Source: Coccinella septempunctata (Eukaryota; Arthropoda; Insecta; Coleoptera; Coccinellidae). Taken from it: DNA of 64,000 nucleotides. The stretch is from positions 18,908,001 to 18,972,000 of the forward strand of contig NC_058189.1 in assembly GCF_907165205.1 (NCBI RefSeq), given 5' to 3'. Below the pieces are notes generated by a model, which made no database searches, was not told where the DNA came from, and was given only the letters and a program-made list of their open reading frames with translations. This document shows, piece after piece, positions 24,237 to 36,250 of the stretch. Positions within the stretch are counted from its first letter, which is position 1, and each line of letters starts with the position of its first letter. Position numbers and translations under genes: made by a program.

Positions 24237-25840
24237 GGAGTTCCAGGATTTTTCGGTAAGTTTGCGATTGATATGTTTGGTGTCAGGCAAGGATTATTTT
24301 TAGTGAGGCATTTCGTGTGAATCAGTTATTTAATCAACTAGGCTATTAATGAAAGCGATTAATGATTGAGATATTTTAATTTTAATGTTCGAGATTATTC
24401 ATCGCTCAATTAATGATCGAGTTGATTACAAGATTTTTCCGTCGACCACATTTTGAATTGAATGTGAATTCCTGATTGCAAAAATTTTCTATCGATACCT
24501 ATCATAGAAATCATTTTATATATTATTACTCTAGAATGCAAATCCAGTAGTAAAAAATTCGGCGAAAAATTGACAGTGGTCGTTAATACGAATGCGCATA
24601 ATTAGTTTATGCAAGAAGGGTGTGATTGATATTGTAAAGATGAAGTCTAAATTTAATTTAGCAGACATGTTGAATAAAAGTTTAGATAAGAATGAGCATA
24701 AGTAAAACTATTATCAGGTATTTGGATTATCCATTTCACCACTCCCTATTCATATGAACCCAAAAATAAGAATAAGTTTTTAAAAAACAGAGTGGAGTTA
24801 GGATTGGTTTAATTTTCTTGAAATGTGTTTTAAAATTTCATGTAAAGGATCAATATTATAGATTTAAGGAGGCGTGTTGTAAGTGTCCGGATATGTATCT
24901 CATAAATACTATAATATTGACCTTATCAAAGTGTTTCGTGGCGCCACCAGTCATACTATATTCCAGTTTGGCAACTCTGTGTTTAAGTCATTTTGAGTGA
25001 CACATGTGATGATATTGACATATTTATAGGAAAAATCAGTCAGCCAGCCAGTTTTTGTAAAACGTTTTTCGAATAGAGTTTGCAGATTTGATATGAATCT
25101 ATAATTCAGTTATGAGCAATTATGACCTATTTTCGAATAAGGAGAATGTTGACTGGAAATCGCATAACTGAAAAACAATTGAAGAGAAATTCAAGGTTTT
25201 TTGATACCCTCTCAAAATTTGGAAATCGTCCGCAACTAAGCTTTTGCGTGCCTATTTTTATATGAAAATTTTTAACTAAAATTATTCAGGAAATATACCC
25301 CTAAAAGTTCTGGACCTATCAAATTGTTCAACACCCCGTATATGTTCAACACTGTGTTTTGTACAATTAATTCAAGACAAAAAATCTTACTCCGAAGCAA
25401 ATTAAGGTTATTTTCGTGACAAAAATTCTACTCTTTATTTCTAAATCACAATTATACTTTTTTCAGAGTGTTCATCAGAAATTTCAATTGATATCTATTT
25501 CAGGATCATAAGATAATTTCATTCGAAGCTTTGAGTATTCGATTAATACACTCAATGTTCAGAAGTACATATACTAAACTAAAGCTGTCTTTCTATATAG
25601 AATTTTTGTGTTCAAAGTTTCTCCGAAGAGAATGAGAACAATCGTAAATTCCAACGGATTAAAAAACAATCATATAACCTTTAATATTGAATCACTTCAT
25701 ATAAGACATCAAGCAATTAAAACAGAATTATTCTTCACCTCTAACAAGAACAAACAAATAAGGCAAAATCAAGATATTCCAATCTGCTCGATCGTTACCG
25801 GACCGTCTTGAACAGGGGGGGCCATAAAGTGTCATAAAAC

Positions 25841-25853
25841 ATAAAAGTTGAAA
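25841..25853 (+). repeat. Target-site duplication of the Penelope-like element (5')
   Basis: ATAAAAGTTGAAA is repeated at 28322-28334 and occurs once, uninterrupted, at 22331-22343 in the empty copy 1. Confidence 0.88.
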
Positions 25854-25920
25854 TGTTTGTGGATAGTTCTCGTTCCTTCCAGAATTCAGTAATTGATAAC
25901 TTCTCGGTTTAAGGAACTGG

Positions 25921-27774
25921 ATGAAAACACTTTGGACTCTTAGAGCGAAAAAGTCTCAATCCCACCTCAACAACGATCAAAAAAACGGCCTAAGAGCAAG
26001 AACATGTAACATTATCCACAATTTTCTTAACAAACTCCAACACACAACAAACATAAATTATTTTACCAAATATTTTCTAAAGTTAAGTTCTTACACCAAA
26101 CATTTCCTTAACACTTATAGAGATAGGATGTTGGTTACTAATTCAGATAAAGGAAACAAGGTGGTAATAATTAATAAAGACGAGTACAATACTAAAATGG
26201 AAGAGTTGTTGTCAGATTCATCCACTTACACTAAATTACGACATGATCCTACCAGTTCAATACAGACGAAATGCAATAACATCGTCAAAAAGATGAAATC
26301 CAACTCCTTTATCACAGAGGTACAATCTAAAGCCCTTCACACTTACAATTCAGTTGCTCCAAAATTTTATGGTCTCGTCAAGATACATAAAGACTGCAGA
26401 CCTCTGAGACCCATAGTTTCATGCATTAATTCACCCACACTAAAAATCTCTAAGTTTGTGGCAGATATTTTAGCAAAACTACGACCATCATTTAAGTTCA
26501 TAATACAAAACTCTTCAGATTTAGTTTCGAAATTGAAAGACGTCACAATACCTAGTGGGTACATACTGGTAAGCTTTGATGTAGTTTCCCTATTCACGAG
26601 TATTCCAAGGGAAAAACTCCTTGAGATCATAGAGAACAGTTGGAGTGAATTAAGCACATTTACAGTGTTATCAAAGAATCAGCTAACTGATATTGTTGAT
26701 TTCATATTCCACAACAGTTATTTCCAATACGGTGGACAATTCTTTGCACAAAATAAAGGATCTGCTATGGGTAACCCTGCCTCGCCGATTTTTGCTGAGA
26801 TAAACATGAACGCACTTCTTTTGTATGTCTGTTCTCAGGTAGATTTCCTTATCCCGTTTCTATACATTTACGTAGATGACATTATCATGGCCATACCTGG
26901 TGATAAGATTCAAGTAATGTTAGAATTGTTCAATTCATTTCATCAAGATTTAAGATTTACATACGAAGTAGAGAACAACGGTACCATACCCTTTTTGGAT
27001 TTAATACTTATTAAAGAAAACAACAAAGTTATTTTTGACATTTATCAAAAGCCAACAGCTTCTGGAAGAAAACTTCACTACAAGTCGTTTCATGAATTTA
27101 AGCATAAAATATCAATAATAAAAAACATCAGGCAAAAAATCTTGAATCTCAGCCATCCCAGTTTCCACATGAAGAATTTTAATTTTTTCTCAAAAATGTT
27201 ACGTGAGAACGGTTACCCCAAATCTTTAATCAATAATATTTTTTACGCCTCATCCGTCAATAATCCAGTTAACGCTCCAGAAAACAATGAAGCTACACCA
27301 TCTAAAAAAACATTTAAACTTATTTTTATCCCGATGTTGACGAAGCAACTTATCCATGCACTGTCTAGCAGCGGTGTCCGTATTGTTTGCTATTACAGGA
27401 AAACAATTAAGAACTTTTTTTCTAAGTTAAAAGACCTCACCCCTAAAATGTTACAATCCAATTTAATTTATAAAGTTAACTGCAAAAGTTGTCAGTCTTC
27501 ATATGTGGGTCAAACTAAACAATATCTCAAAAATAGAATGAAGCAACATGAAAACGATTGCAAGAGTGGCAATTTTAGTACGGGTTTGTCATTTCATCAT
27601 AGAGATACAGGTCATATTTTCGATTTTGAGGAACCTGAGATTCTATCTAGAGAAAATAATTTGGACAAGAGAATTTTCAAAGAGATGATCTTCATCAAGA
27701 AAACAACAGACAACGTCAATGTTCAATCTGATACTTCCACCCTTAATAATATATATATAAACCTCGTTAGATAG
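25921..27774 (+). CDS. Penelope-like reverse transcriptase / GIY-YIG endonuclease
   Basis: An uninterrupted 617-residue protein. The N-terminal region has the Penelope hallmark DKG at 76-78 (NSDKGNKVVI). RT motifs follow, including LVKIHK, RPIVS, SFDVVSLFTSIP, GSAMGNPASP and the catalytic YVDD at 317-320. The C-terminal GIY-YIG nuclease starts near residue 515 (LIYKVNC, YVGQTK, LKNRMKQH, HHRDTGH, later FKEMIFI), supplying target nicking. Penelope ORFs are often longer (about 800 residues), and the ATG lies inside the inverted terminal repeat, so the true N-terminus is probably lost. It may still be enzymatically intact; expression cannot be judged. Confidence 0.92.
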   Translation: MKTLWTLRAKKSQSHLNNDQKNGLRARTCNIIHNFLNKLQHTTNINYFTKYFLKLSSYTKHFLNTYRDRMLVTNSDKGNKVVIINKDEYNTKMEELLSDSSTYTKLRHDPTSSIQTKCNNIVKKMKSNSFITEVQSKALHTYNSVAPKFYGLVKIHKDCRPLRPIVSCINSPTLKISKFVADILAKLRPSFKFIIQNSSDLVSKLKDVTIPSGYILVSFDVVSLFTSIPREKLLEIIENSWSELSTFTVLSKNQLTDIVDFIFHNSYFQYGGQFFAQNKGSAMGNPASPIFAEINMNALLLYVCSQVDFLIPFLYIYVDDIIMAIPGDKIQVMLELFNSFHQDLRFTYEVENNGTIPFLDLILIKENNKVIFDIYQKPTASGRKLHYKSFHEFKHKISIIKNIRQKILNLSHPSFHMKNFNFFSKMLRENGYPKSLINNIFYASSVNNPVNAPENNEATPSKKTFKLIFIPMLTKQLIHALSSSGVRIVCYYRKTIKNFFSKLKDLTPKMLQSNLIYKVNCKSCQSSYVGQTKQYLKNRMKQHENDCKSGNFSTGLSFHHRDTGHIFDFEEPEILSRENNLDKRIFKEMIFIKKTTDNVNVQSDTSTLNNIYINLVR

Positions 27775-28226
27775 TCGATGAATACCCCTGTGTAGTGTTT
27801 CCTAATTGTGTTTTGGTAGTAAGAATTTCATATGTTCAATGTGATAACTCGCCCGCCGGTCTCTCTGTTTAGTTGATTGTTGGATTTACTATGAATAGAT
27901 TACCAAGAAAATCTCAAGTATTTACCGAGCCCTCTAAGCATTTATTGCTATTACGTTTTATTTTTTATGACTTTTCCATTGACTGGTTCTTCCTTGAAGA
28001 ATAAAGGATTTCTTAGGTAAGAGATTATGGGCGATGATGTTTTTGATTTCAATACAATCTAGTCAGTCTCCAAACATTGAATTTTTTGTAAAGTTGATTA
28101 AACAACCTAAATTTTAAAAAATTTGTAATAGTTCCTGTAATCTGTTTATGTAGATATCGATATAAGTTTGTTCTAGCCACATAATCGTCCATGTATTGAT
28201 GTCTTTTTGATTTCTTTTATAATTGT

Positions 28227-28263
28227 AGCCTGAGGAAGGCGAAATATAACGCCGAAACGTCGC
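28227..28263 (+). repeat. Penelope-type hammerhead-like motif
   Basis: CTGAGGA, a hairpin GGCG-AAATATAA-CGCC, then GAAACGTC. This is the CUGANGA-stem II-GAAA order of a hammerhead core, near the 3' end of the element. The other stems were not verified. Confidence 0.55.
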
Positions 28264-29838
28264 TCTAAGAGTCCAAAGTGTTTTCATCCAGTTCCTTAAA
28301 CCGAGAAGTTATCAATTACTAATAAAAGTTGAAAGTTTATTGCTTCTATTGTCGAGAAGGCCCTTATCACCATTCCAAATATTCTGTTACAAGAATAACG
28401 TCCCTGGCAACTCCTGCTTTTTTAAACGAAATAATATCTTTAAGTATTCTCAATGATAATATGTATCGAAATTTTCCTGAAAAAATTTTCTTCAGAATTA
28501 AAAAAATTAAGAATTATGAGAAAGAGAATTTTTGAAATATCTTCCTTACGAAAAATCACGTGGTGAATAAGAATATCGTTAATGGAGATGAGGGGTTGAA
28601 AAAAATATGCGAAAAACAACTACATAGTGCTTCACATTATGTACAGAGTTAAATCGTCATCACTTTCTAATAGTGTTTTGGAAGGCTGGCGATTTCGAAA
28701 AAATATTATATGATGTACCCTTAGTTATTTTCATCGAGGAAGCGAGTCTCAAAGTTTCTGCCATTTATTCACAGAAGTACTTTAAGAAGACTCTCGTCTT
28801 TTACAATTTGTTTCTTTCCTTCGAATAATATGAATTTCTCAAGAAAATACAACAGAAATAACCCAGAATAGTCTGGTTCAGAGTAGTTCGGAAATATTCA
28901 GGTAAAATACATGTCATCAACTCTGTCGTTATGAAAGGCCTATTTTATGCAAACATTCTTCTAAAATTGTGTTTCGCCGGCCTTATTTGAGCCATGTATA
29001 AAGCAATAAAAATTTCCGTTGTTCAATATAATTGAATTCTTGGAAATTATACCTACACCTATAAACCAGGAATTAGACAGTTGTACTCCTTACCCCCTCA
29101 AAATTTCAGGTAATGATGATGAAAAAAGAGGGGTGTATTTAAATAAAAGGAGAATTCGATAAAATATGAGTTTCATTTTGAACCCTATCGTTGAATAGTG
29201 TGTGTCTTGTGAAAAATTATCAAGAAATCTTCTGTATATCTATCATTTGTGTTCTGTGATATCTATCGAAAATAAGGTGAGTGAACATCAACATTAATTG
29301 TTTAAAACTTAAAAGCTCACTTCCTCTCAACCTCATGTAAGTGTACGTTTATGGGAATTAGGAAGATGAAAAAAATCAGCAAATCTTAGCTAATTCCAAC
29401 GTTTCGCAACATATATTGTCGCTTCTTCAGGGCTAAAAGATGTACCATCTATTTTTTGAAAGCATAATTTGACTTTGGTAAGTGTGTCTCAGTGCGTATC
29501 GTGACTCTGCAATTGTCTGTTTTATTATATTCATGTTGATTTGTGTTTTTTTCTGTGTGTGTTGTCGTTTTTCGTTTTTATTCACGATGATCTGTATTTT
29601 TTTCACCTTCCTAATTCCCATCAAGGTACACTCACATTAATTGTTTAACATGCTACACTTAATTGTTTAAATTGGTCCGGAAATCCGGAAGAGTTGCCCA
29701 CAAACTTTTTCACTAGTTCCGTACAATTAGTATAATTTTTCTCATTTCAAAAAACGAATGTGGAAATATGACTAGCTTGCGGGTTTATCCTGGATTTAGA
29801 AATTGGATTCTGCGAATTTAACTTTTTTTTTAGGGAAA

Positions 29839-30195
29839 ATGTCTACAGTAATGTGCACATATGTTGGATGTTCTAAGAAAATATCCACCGAGAAATCCAT
29901 CACATATTTCAGATTTCCAGTGAAAGATGAACAACGTTGTCGAAAGTGGATTCTGCATTCTGGAAATACCGAGCTTTTAGGTAGGTAATCGTTTCATTCA
30001 TAAACATTGTGTTCACTCCGGGTAATTACTGACGTGATAAACTTTTTGATTGATTTACTGCTGTCATATCGAATCAAAAACCAATATTCATGATATTTTC
30101 AGATATGGATGAAAAACAATTGATATACAGAACAGAATGCCTTCACTAACCATCTCCGTCAAAGATTGGTGAAGACAGCTGTCGCTATACACTGA
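29839..30195 (+). pseudogene. THAP gene copy 2, exon deletion
   Basis: Exon 29839-29980 is intact (47 codons, same donor). In the second exon (30103-30195) 23 bp are missing compared with copies 1 and 3. The deletion removes the KICEGHFE segment, hence the last two zinc ligands, and shifts the frame. This copy cannot make a folded THAP finger. Confidence 0.7.
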
Positions 30196-30570
30196 AGAGT
30201 TCCAGGATTTTTCGGTAAGTTTGCGATTGATATGTTTGGTGTCAGGCAAGGATTATTTTTAGTGAGGCATTTCGTGTGAATTAGTTATTTAATCAACTAG
30301 GCTATTAATGAAAGCGATTAATGATTGAGATATTTTAATTTTAATGTTCGAGATTATTCATCGCTCAATTAATGATCGAGTTGATTACAAGATTTTTCCG
30401 TCGACCACATTTTGAATTGAATGTGAATTCCTGATTGCAAAAATTTTCTATCGATACCTATCATAGAAATCATTTTATATATTATTACTCTAGAATGCAA
30501 ATCCAGTAGTAAAAAATTCGGCGAAAAATTGACAGTGGTCGTTAATACGAATGCGCATAATTAGTTTATT

Positions 30571-30685
30571 TTCTAGTAGAACGTTGCCGAATTTCTGAAT
30601 ATTCTGTCGATCGCATCCTATGCAGAGGGACCGGTGTTAACTTAGCAGCCACTTCAGATCTAGCGGCCGTTTGACCAGTGGCGTC
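30571..30685. other. Linker between duplication and foldback element
   Basis: A short stretch richer in G and C than its neighbours, without a recognisable feature. Confidence 0.4.
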
Positions 30686-30849
30686 GGGTACTTTTTTTTT
30701 CGCGTACTGTGCATACTGAAATCGTTATTAGGTCTCGGAAATGAATGAATTCTTTCAAACTCAGAGTGCTCATTCATTAGAATATCATAAATACTATTTC
30801 AAAGATTTTGTATTCCTAGAATGTTGAAGTGTGAGTTCCAGCCGTGAAA

Positions 30850-31320
30850 TGGATATTCGAAATATAATCGAAAATAGGTCTAAAAAATGAATAAATGGTT
30901 TGAAATTCAGTGTACGTAATAAAAAAACACTATTGAACGATATTCCGACAGCTTTTTGATTTGCAAGACTTGGAAGGGTGACTTTCAACCCCTCATCTCA
31001 GAGTCCACAAAATATTTCGAAAATCGGTCTAAAAAATGGATAAAGGGTTTGAAATTCGGTTTGCATATTTATAAGGCACTATATAACGATATTCCAAGAG
31101 GTTTTTTTTATTTGCAGGACTTGGAAGGGTGAATTTCACCCCCTATTCTCAGAGTCCGCATAATAAATCGAAAATAGGTCTAAAAAATGAATAAAGGCTT
31201 TGGAATTCGGTAGAATATGTATTTATAAACCCTCAAGAAACGATATTCCAATAGCTTTTTCATTTGCAGGACTTGGAAAGGTGAATTTAACCCCCCCTTC
31301 TCAGAGTCCACAAAATATTT
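30850..31320 (-). repeat. ~150-bp satellite, left array (about 3 units)
   Basis: Units recur at 30869, 31018 and 31169 (GAAAATAGGTCTAAAAAATG..), about 150 bp apart, reading as the complement of the right array. Orientation flips near 31320. Confidence 0.85.
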
Positions 31321-31429
31321 TCGATTTATTCTGTGGACTAGGAATATCGTTCTTTGAAGGTTTATAAATACATACACGTAATTTCAAACCCTTTATTCAT
31401 TTTTGAGACCCATTTTCGATGTTTTTTTT

Positions 31430-31790
31430 ATTATGAGTAATAGGGGTGAAACCCATACAGCACATGACGTCCAATGGACGTCCATTTTATATCCAAATGA
31501 AGTACAAACGTCCACGGACCTTATATGGAAGTCCAATGGATGTACATTTCTGGACATTTACTGTACGTTCATGAATGGACGTTTTATGGATGTCCATTGT
31601 TCTTTAAATAAGGGATGTTGTACAAACATCCATAAACATCCCTTATTGGACATCCTGTGGATATACAAATCTGGATCTTAATTGTACTATCAGAAATTGT
31701 ACGTTAGTGTACGTCCATTCAACGTACATTTTTGGATCAACGTGAATTATCCAGGAATCTTTTGGATGTTCGGATCTGGATATAAATATA
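31430..31790. repeat. Region rich in short GGACGTCC-like words
   Basis: GGACGTCCA, GGATGTCCA, ACGTCCACGG and related 9-12-mers recur many times in both orientations, including CAATGGACGTCCATT. Another set of GACGTATA words is at 38820-38960. No gene is visible. Confidence 0.55.
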
Positions 31791-31794
31791 TACT

Positions 31795-32360
31795 GTTTTG
31801 GTATGAGTTTTCCCAAAATAATATTGTTTCGTTTAGTTTGTTCAATGAGTATTGGAACCTAGAAGAAATTTTTGTTAATTCATAAGAAATTCATTCATCA
31901 TAGATGCTGCGTTAGGATGGCATGAAAAAAAAAAATATGGAACGTTGTCAGTCGGGAATTTTAGAAAAGTCAGTCGAAATAGTTTTGAGACAAGTCACTT
32001 ATTTAATTGAATGAATTGTTATCTGTTTCATAAGTTACGATTTCGATGATTGTTAAAACTAATTAATTTATAAAATAAATTCTTCCGTTTATTACACCCT
32101 TATTTATTTTGTACATAAACTTGTTATTCAAATCAACGGAATCGCAACTTATCGAAAACATTTAATTCTCAACTGACTCTTCTAAAATTCCCGACTGACA
32201 ACTTTCTATATTTTTTTATGTTTCCATGCCATCCTAACACAGCATCTATGATGAATGAATTTCTTATGAATTAACAAAAATTTCTTCTAGGTTCTAATAC
32301 TCATTGAACAAACTAAACTAAACAATATTCCTTTGGGAAAACTCAAACCATAACAAAATC
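31795..32360. repeat. Inverted repeat, ~230-260-bp arms
   Basis: The left arm (about 31795-32055) and right arm (about 32125-32360) are complements, for example GATGCTGCGTTAGGATGGCA against the complement near 32230. The right arm recurs at about 34050-34290. Confidence 0.75.
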
Positions 32361-34743
32361 CCCAAAATTAAAATATTTATTCCCTAAATTGAAAATTTTG
32401 GAAATAAGCATTTTAAATTTAACAACTTTTCTGTACGACAACTGGATGTGTCATTTTCGTGTATCCATAATTATTCATTTCTCAACATTTTATGGAAGTC
32501 CATTGTACTTTAAATAAGGGATGTTGGAAATAACAGGAAGGTATATGCAAAGATATACCCTTGTATTGCTGCCATGTCGGTCTCGGCTCTCATTGAGAGT
32601 AGGTACTTAGGTACTGAGTGTGACAAACCCAGATGTTCCGCCCTCTCATAATTATTCCTTTTTTTACTCTGGAAATTTCGTATGGAAGACCGAAACATTC
32701 ATTTTTTGAGTTGCATTTGAGTGACACACAGTGAAATATAAAATCAGAACAGAATATCTAAGAGAAACTCATTAATCTGTAATTAGTGGATTTTGAAGTG
32801 GACTCGACATATTTTGTAAATTTCAGGTATTGATGATGAAAAAAGAGGGGTGTATTTAAATAAAAGGAGAATTCGATAAAATATGAGTTTCATTTTGAAC
32901 CCTATCGTTGAATAGTGTGTGTCTTGTGAAAAATTATCAAGAAATCTTCAGTATATCTATTATTTGTGTTCTGTGATATCTATCGAAAATAAGGTGAGTG
33001 AACATCAACATTAATTGTTTAAAACTTAAAAGCTCACTTCCTCTCAACCTCATGTAAGTGTACGTTTATGGGAATTAGGAAGGTGAAAAAAATCAGCAAA
33101 TCTTAGCTAATTCCAACGTTTCGCAACATATATTGACGCTTCTTCAGGGCTAAAAGATGTACCATCTATTTTTTGAAAGCATAATTTGACTTTGGTAAGT
33201 GTGTCTCAGTGCGTATCGTGTCTCTGCAATTGTCTGTTTTATTATATTCATGTTGATTTGTTTTTTTTTCTGTGTGTGTTGTCGTTTTTCGTTTCTATTC
33301 ACGATGATTTGTATTTTTTTCACCTTCCTAATTCCCATCAAGGTACACTCACATTAATTGTTCAACATGCTACACTTAATTGTTTGAATTGGTCCGGAAA
33401 TCCGGAAGAGTTGCCCACAAACTTTTTCACTAGTTCCGTACAATTAGTATAATTTTTCTCATTTCAAAAAACGAATGTGGAAATATGACTAGCTTGCGTG
33501 TTTATCCTGGATTTAGAAATTGGATTCTGCGAATTTAATTATTTTTTTAGGGAAAATGTCTACAGTAATGTGCACATATGTTGGATGTTCTAAGAAAATA
33601 TCCACTGAGAAATCCATCACATATTTCAGATTTCCAGTGAAAGAAGAAGAACGTTGTCGAAAGTGGATTCAGCATTCTGGAAATACCGAGCTTTTAGGTA
33701 GGTAATCGTTTTATTCATAAACATTGTTTTCACTCCGGGTAATTACTGACGTGATAAACTTTTTGATTAATTTACTGCTGTCATATCGAATCAAAAACTA
33801 ATATTCATCATATTTTCAGATATGGATGAAAAACAATTGATATACAGAAAAATTTGCGAAGGGCATTTCGAACAGAATGCCTTCACTAACCATCTCCGTC
33901 AAAGATTGGTGAAGACAGCTGTCGCTATACACTGAAGAGTTCCAGGATTTTTCGGTAAGTTTGCGATTGATATGTTTGGTGTCAGACAAATTAATTTATA
34001 AAATAAATTCTCCCGTTTATTACACCTTTATTTATTTTGTACATAAACTTGTTATTCAAATCAACGGAATCGCAACTTATCGAAAACATTTAATTCTCAA
34101 CTGACTTTTCTAAAATTCCCGACTGACAACTTTCTATATTTTTTTATGTTTCCATGCCATCCTAACACAGCATCTATGTTGAATGAATTTCTTATGAATT
34201 AACAAAAATTTCTTCTAGGTTCTAATACTCATTGAACAAACTAAACTAAACAATATTCCTTTGGGAAAACTCGAACCATAACAAAATCCCCAAAATTAAA
34301 ATATTCATTCCCTAAATTGAAAATTTTGGAAATAAGCATTTTAAATTTAACAACTTTTCTGTACGACAACTGGATGTGTCATTTTCGTGTATCCATAATT
34401 ATTCATTTCTCAACATTTTATGGAAGTCCATTGTACTTTAAATAAGGGATGTTGGAAATAACAGGAAGGTATATGCAAAGATATACCCTTGTATTGCTGC
34501 CATGTCGGTCTCGGCTCTCATTGAGAGTAGGTACTTAGGTACTGAGTGTGACAAACCCAGATGTTCCGCCCTCTCATAATTATTCCTTTTTTTACTCTGG
34601 AAATTTCGTCCCGAAGACCGAAACATTCATTTTTTGAGTTGCATTTGAGTGACACACAGTGAAATATAAAATCAGAACAGAATATCTAAGAGAAACTCAT
34701 TAATCTGTAATCAGTGGATTTTGAAGTGGACTCGACATATTTG
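32063..34743. repeat. Direct repeat pair flanking THAP copy 3
   Basis: 32063-32822 and about 33987-34743 (760 bp each) are near identical. They enclose 32826-33986, a piece equal to 23105-24266 of the tandem duplication. A tandem duplication of repeat plus THAP segment inside the foldback element explains the pattern. Confidence 0.82.
33556..33935 (+). CDS. THAP-domain small protein, two exons (copy 3)
   Basis: Exons 33556-33697 and 33820-33935 give the same 85-residue THAP-only protein as copy 1, with only one or two conservative differences (Asp to Glu in the KEEER stretch). Splice sites, zinc ligands (Cys6, Cys11, CEGH) and the shared TGA are retained. The leader exon with GTGAGT donor (near 33000), TATA-like sequence and the inverted repeat (33056-33349) are present too, so the complete 5' gene module was copied. 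Confidence 0.6.
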
Positions 34744-34904
34744 GTAAATTTGTGAATATTTTGGCTTTAGCTTGTTGAACTACTTTTGAAACATAGTGTC
34801 TAGTTCTAGTTCCAGTGTGTGGTGCATATATTTGATAGTAATGAGGTGAGTCGAAGTTTTTATTCTTGAGGGAAGTGGCAAATTTACGTGTAGATAGAAA
34901 AATA

Positions 34905-36250
34905 TAATGTAATAATTCACCCTTCCATATCCTGCAAATAAAAAAGCTCTTGGAATATCGTTCCTTGAGGGTTTATGAATACATACATCGAATTTCAAAC
35001 CCTTTATTCAATTTTCAGACCTCTTTTCGAATTATTATGTGGACTCTGAGGAGAGGGGGAGAAATTCACCCTTTCAAGTCCTGCAAATGAAAAAGCTCTT
35101 GGAATATCGTTCCTTGAAGGTTCATTAATACATACACCGAATTTCAAACCCTTAATCATTTTTTAAACCTATTTTCGAAATATTTTGTGGACTCTGAGAA
35201 GAGGGAGTGAAATTCACCCTTCCAAGTCCTGCAAATGAAAAAGCTCTTGAAATATCGTTTCTTGAGGGTTTATGAATACATACACCGAATTTCAAACCCT
35301 TCATTCATTTTTTCAGACCTATTTTCGATTTATTCTGTGGACTCCCAGAGAAAGGGGTGAAATTCACCTTTTCAAGTCCTGCAAATGAAAAAGCCCCTTG
35401 AATATCGCTCCTTGAGGGTTTATAAATACATACACCGAGTTTCAAACCCTTTATTCATTTTGTAGACCTATTTTCAATTTATTTTGTGGACTCTGACAAT
35501 GGGGGTTGAAATTCACCCTTCCAAGTCTTGCAAATAAAAAAGCTCTCGGAATATCGTTCCATGAAGGTTTATAAATACATACACCGAATTTCAAACCCTT
35601 TATTCATTTTCGAGACCTATTTTCGATGTTTCTTTTATTATGAGTAATAGGGGTTAAATTCACCCTTTCAAGTTCTGCAAATGAAAAAGCTCTTGGAATA
35701 TCGTTCCTTGAGAGTTCATTAATACATACACCGAATTTCAAACCCTTTATTCATTTTTGAGACCTATTTTCGACTCGATTTTCGATGTTTTTTTATTATG
35801 AGAAATAGGAGTTAAATTCACCCTTCCAAGTTTTGCAACTAAAAACAGCTCTTGGAATATCGTTCCTTGAGGGTTCTTCAATACATAAACGGAATTTCAA
35901 ACCCTTTATTCATTTTTTAGACCTATTTTCGATTCACTCTGTGGACTCCCAGAGGAGGGGGTAAAATCAACCCTTCCAAGTCTTGCAAATGGAAAATCTC
36001 TCGGAATGTCGTTTAATAGTGCTTTATAAATATGTAAACCGAATTTCAAGCCCTTAATTCATTTTTTAGACCTATTTTCGAATCATTTTGTGGACTCTGA
36101 GAAGAGGGAGTGAAATTCACCCTTCCAAGAGCTGCAAATGAAAAAGCTCTCGGAATATCGTTCAATAATGCTTTTTAATTACGTACACTGAATTTCAAAC
36201 CCTTCATTTATTTTTTAGACCTATTTTCGATTATATTTCGAATATCCATT
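34905..36250 (+). repeat. ~150-bp satellite, right array (about 9 units)
   Basis: Units start with TTCACCCTTCCAAGTC.TGC and contain GAATATCGTTCCTTGA, TTTCAAACCCTTTATTCATT and TGTGGACTCTGAG. Spacing is about 145-155 bp. Units differ from each other by several per cent, so the array is not newly expanded. Confidence 0.88.

Larger units (their letters stand above)
21150..24610. repeat. Tandem segmental duplication, copy 1 (~3.46 kb)
   Basis: 21150-24610 is followed directly by a second copy, 24611-30570. The copies are highly similar in coding and non-coding parts. Copy 2 is longer because it holds the Penelope-like element. The junction at about 24610 joins the segment end (GCGCATAATTAGTTTATG) to its beginning (GAAGGGTGTGATTG). 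Contents: copia 3' end, about 2 kb of AT-rich DNA without a gene, a 295-bp inverted repeat, and the THAP gene 5' end. Confidence 0.88.
25854..28321 (+). mobile_element. Penelope-like retroelement with GIY-YIG domain
   Basis: A 2,468-bp element with a 13-bp target duplication. About 57 bp at its left end (25891-25947) is the inverted copy of its right end (28257-28317), the inverted terminal arrangement typical of Penelope elements. The ORF covers 25921-27774; about 450 bp of 3' region ends in a Penelope-type hammerhead-like motif. Comparison with the empty site at 22331 fixes both ends to within the duplicated 13 bases. Confidence 0.92.
24611..30570. repeat. Tandem segmental duplication, copy 2 with Penelope insertion
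   Basis: Second copy of 21150-24610. Removing the 2.47-kb insert between 25854 and 28321 leaves about 3.49 kb colinear with copy 1. Minor differences include a 23-bp deletion in the THAP exon. Confidence 0.87.

Noticed and set aside
21150..24610. Complete copia element with LTRs
   Set aside because: Only the polyprotein end is recognisable; no paired LTRs, primer-binding site or integrase were found.
34905..36250. Coding repeat or piRNA-like array in the ~150-bp satellite
   Set aside because: All frames are stopped and there is no sequence basis for a small-RNA call.
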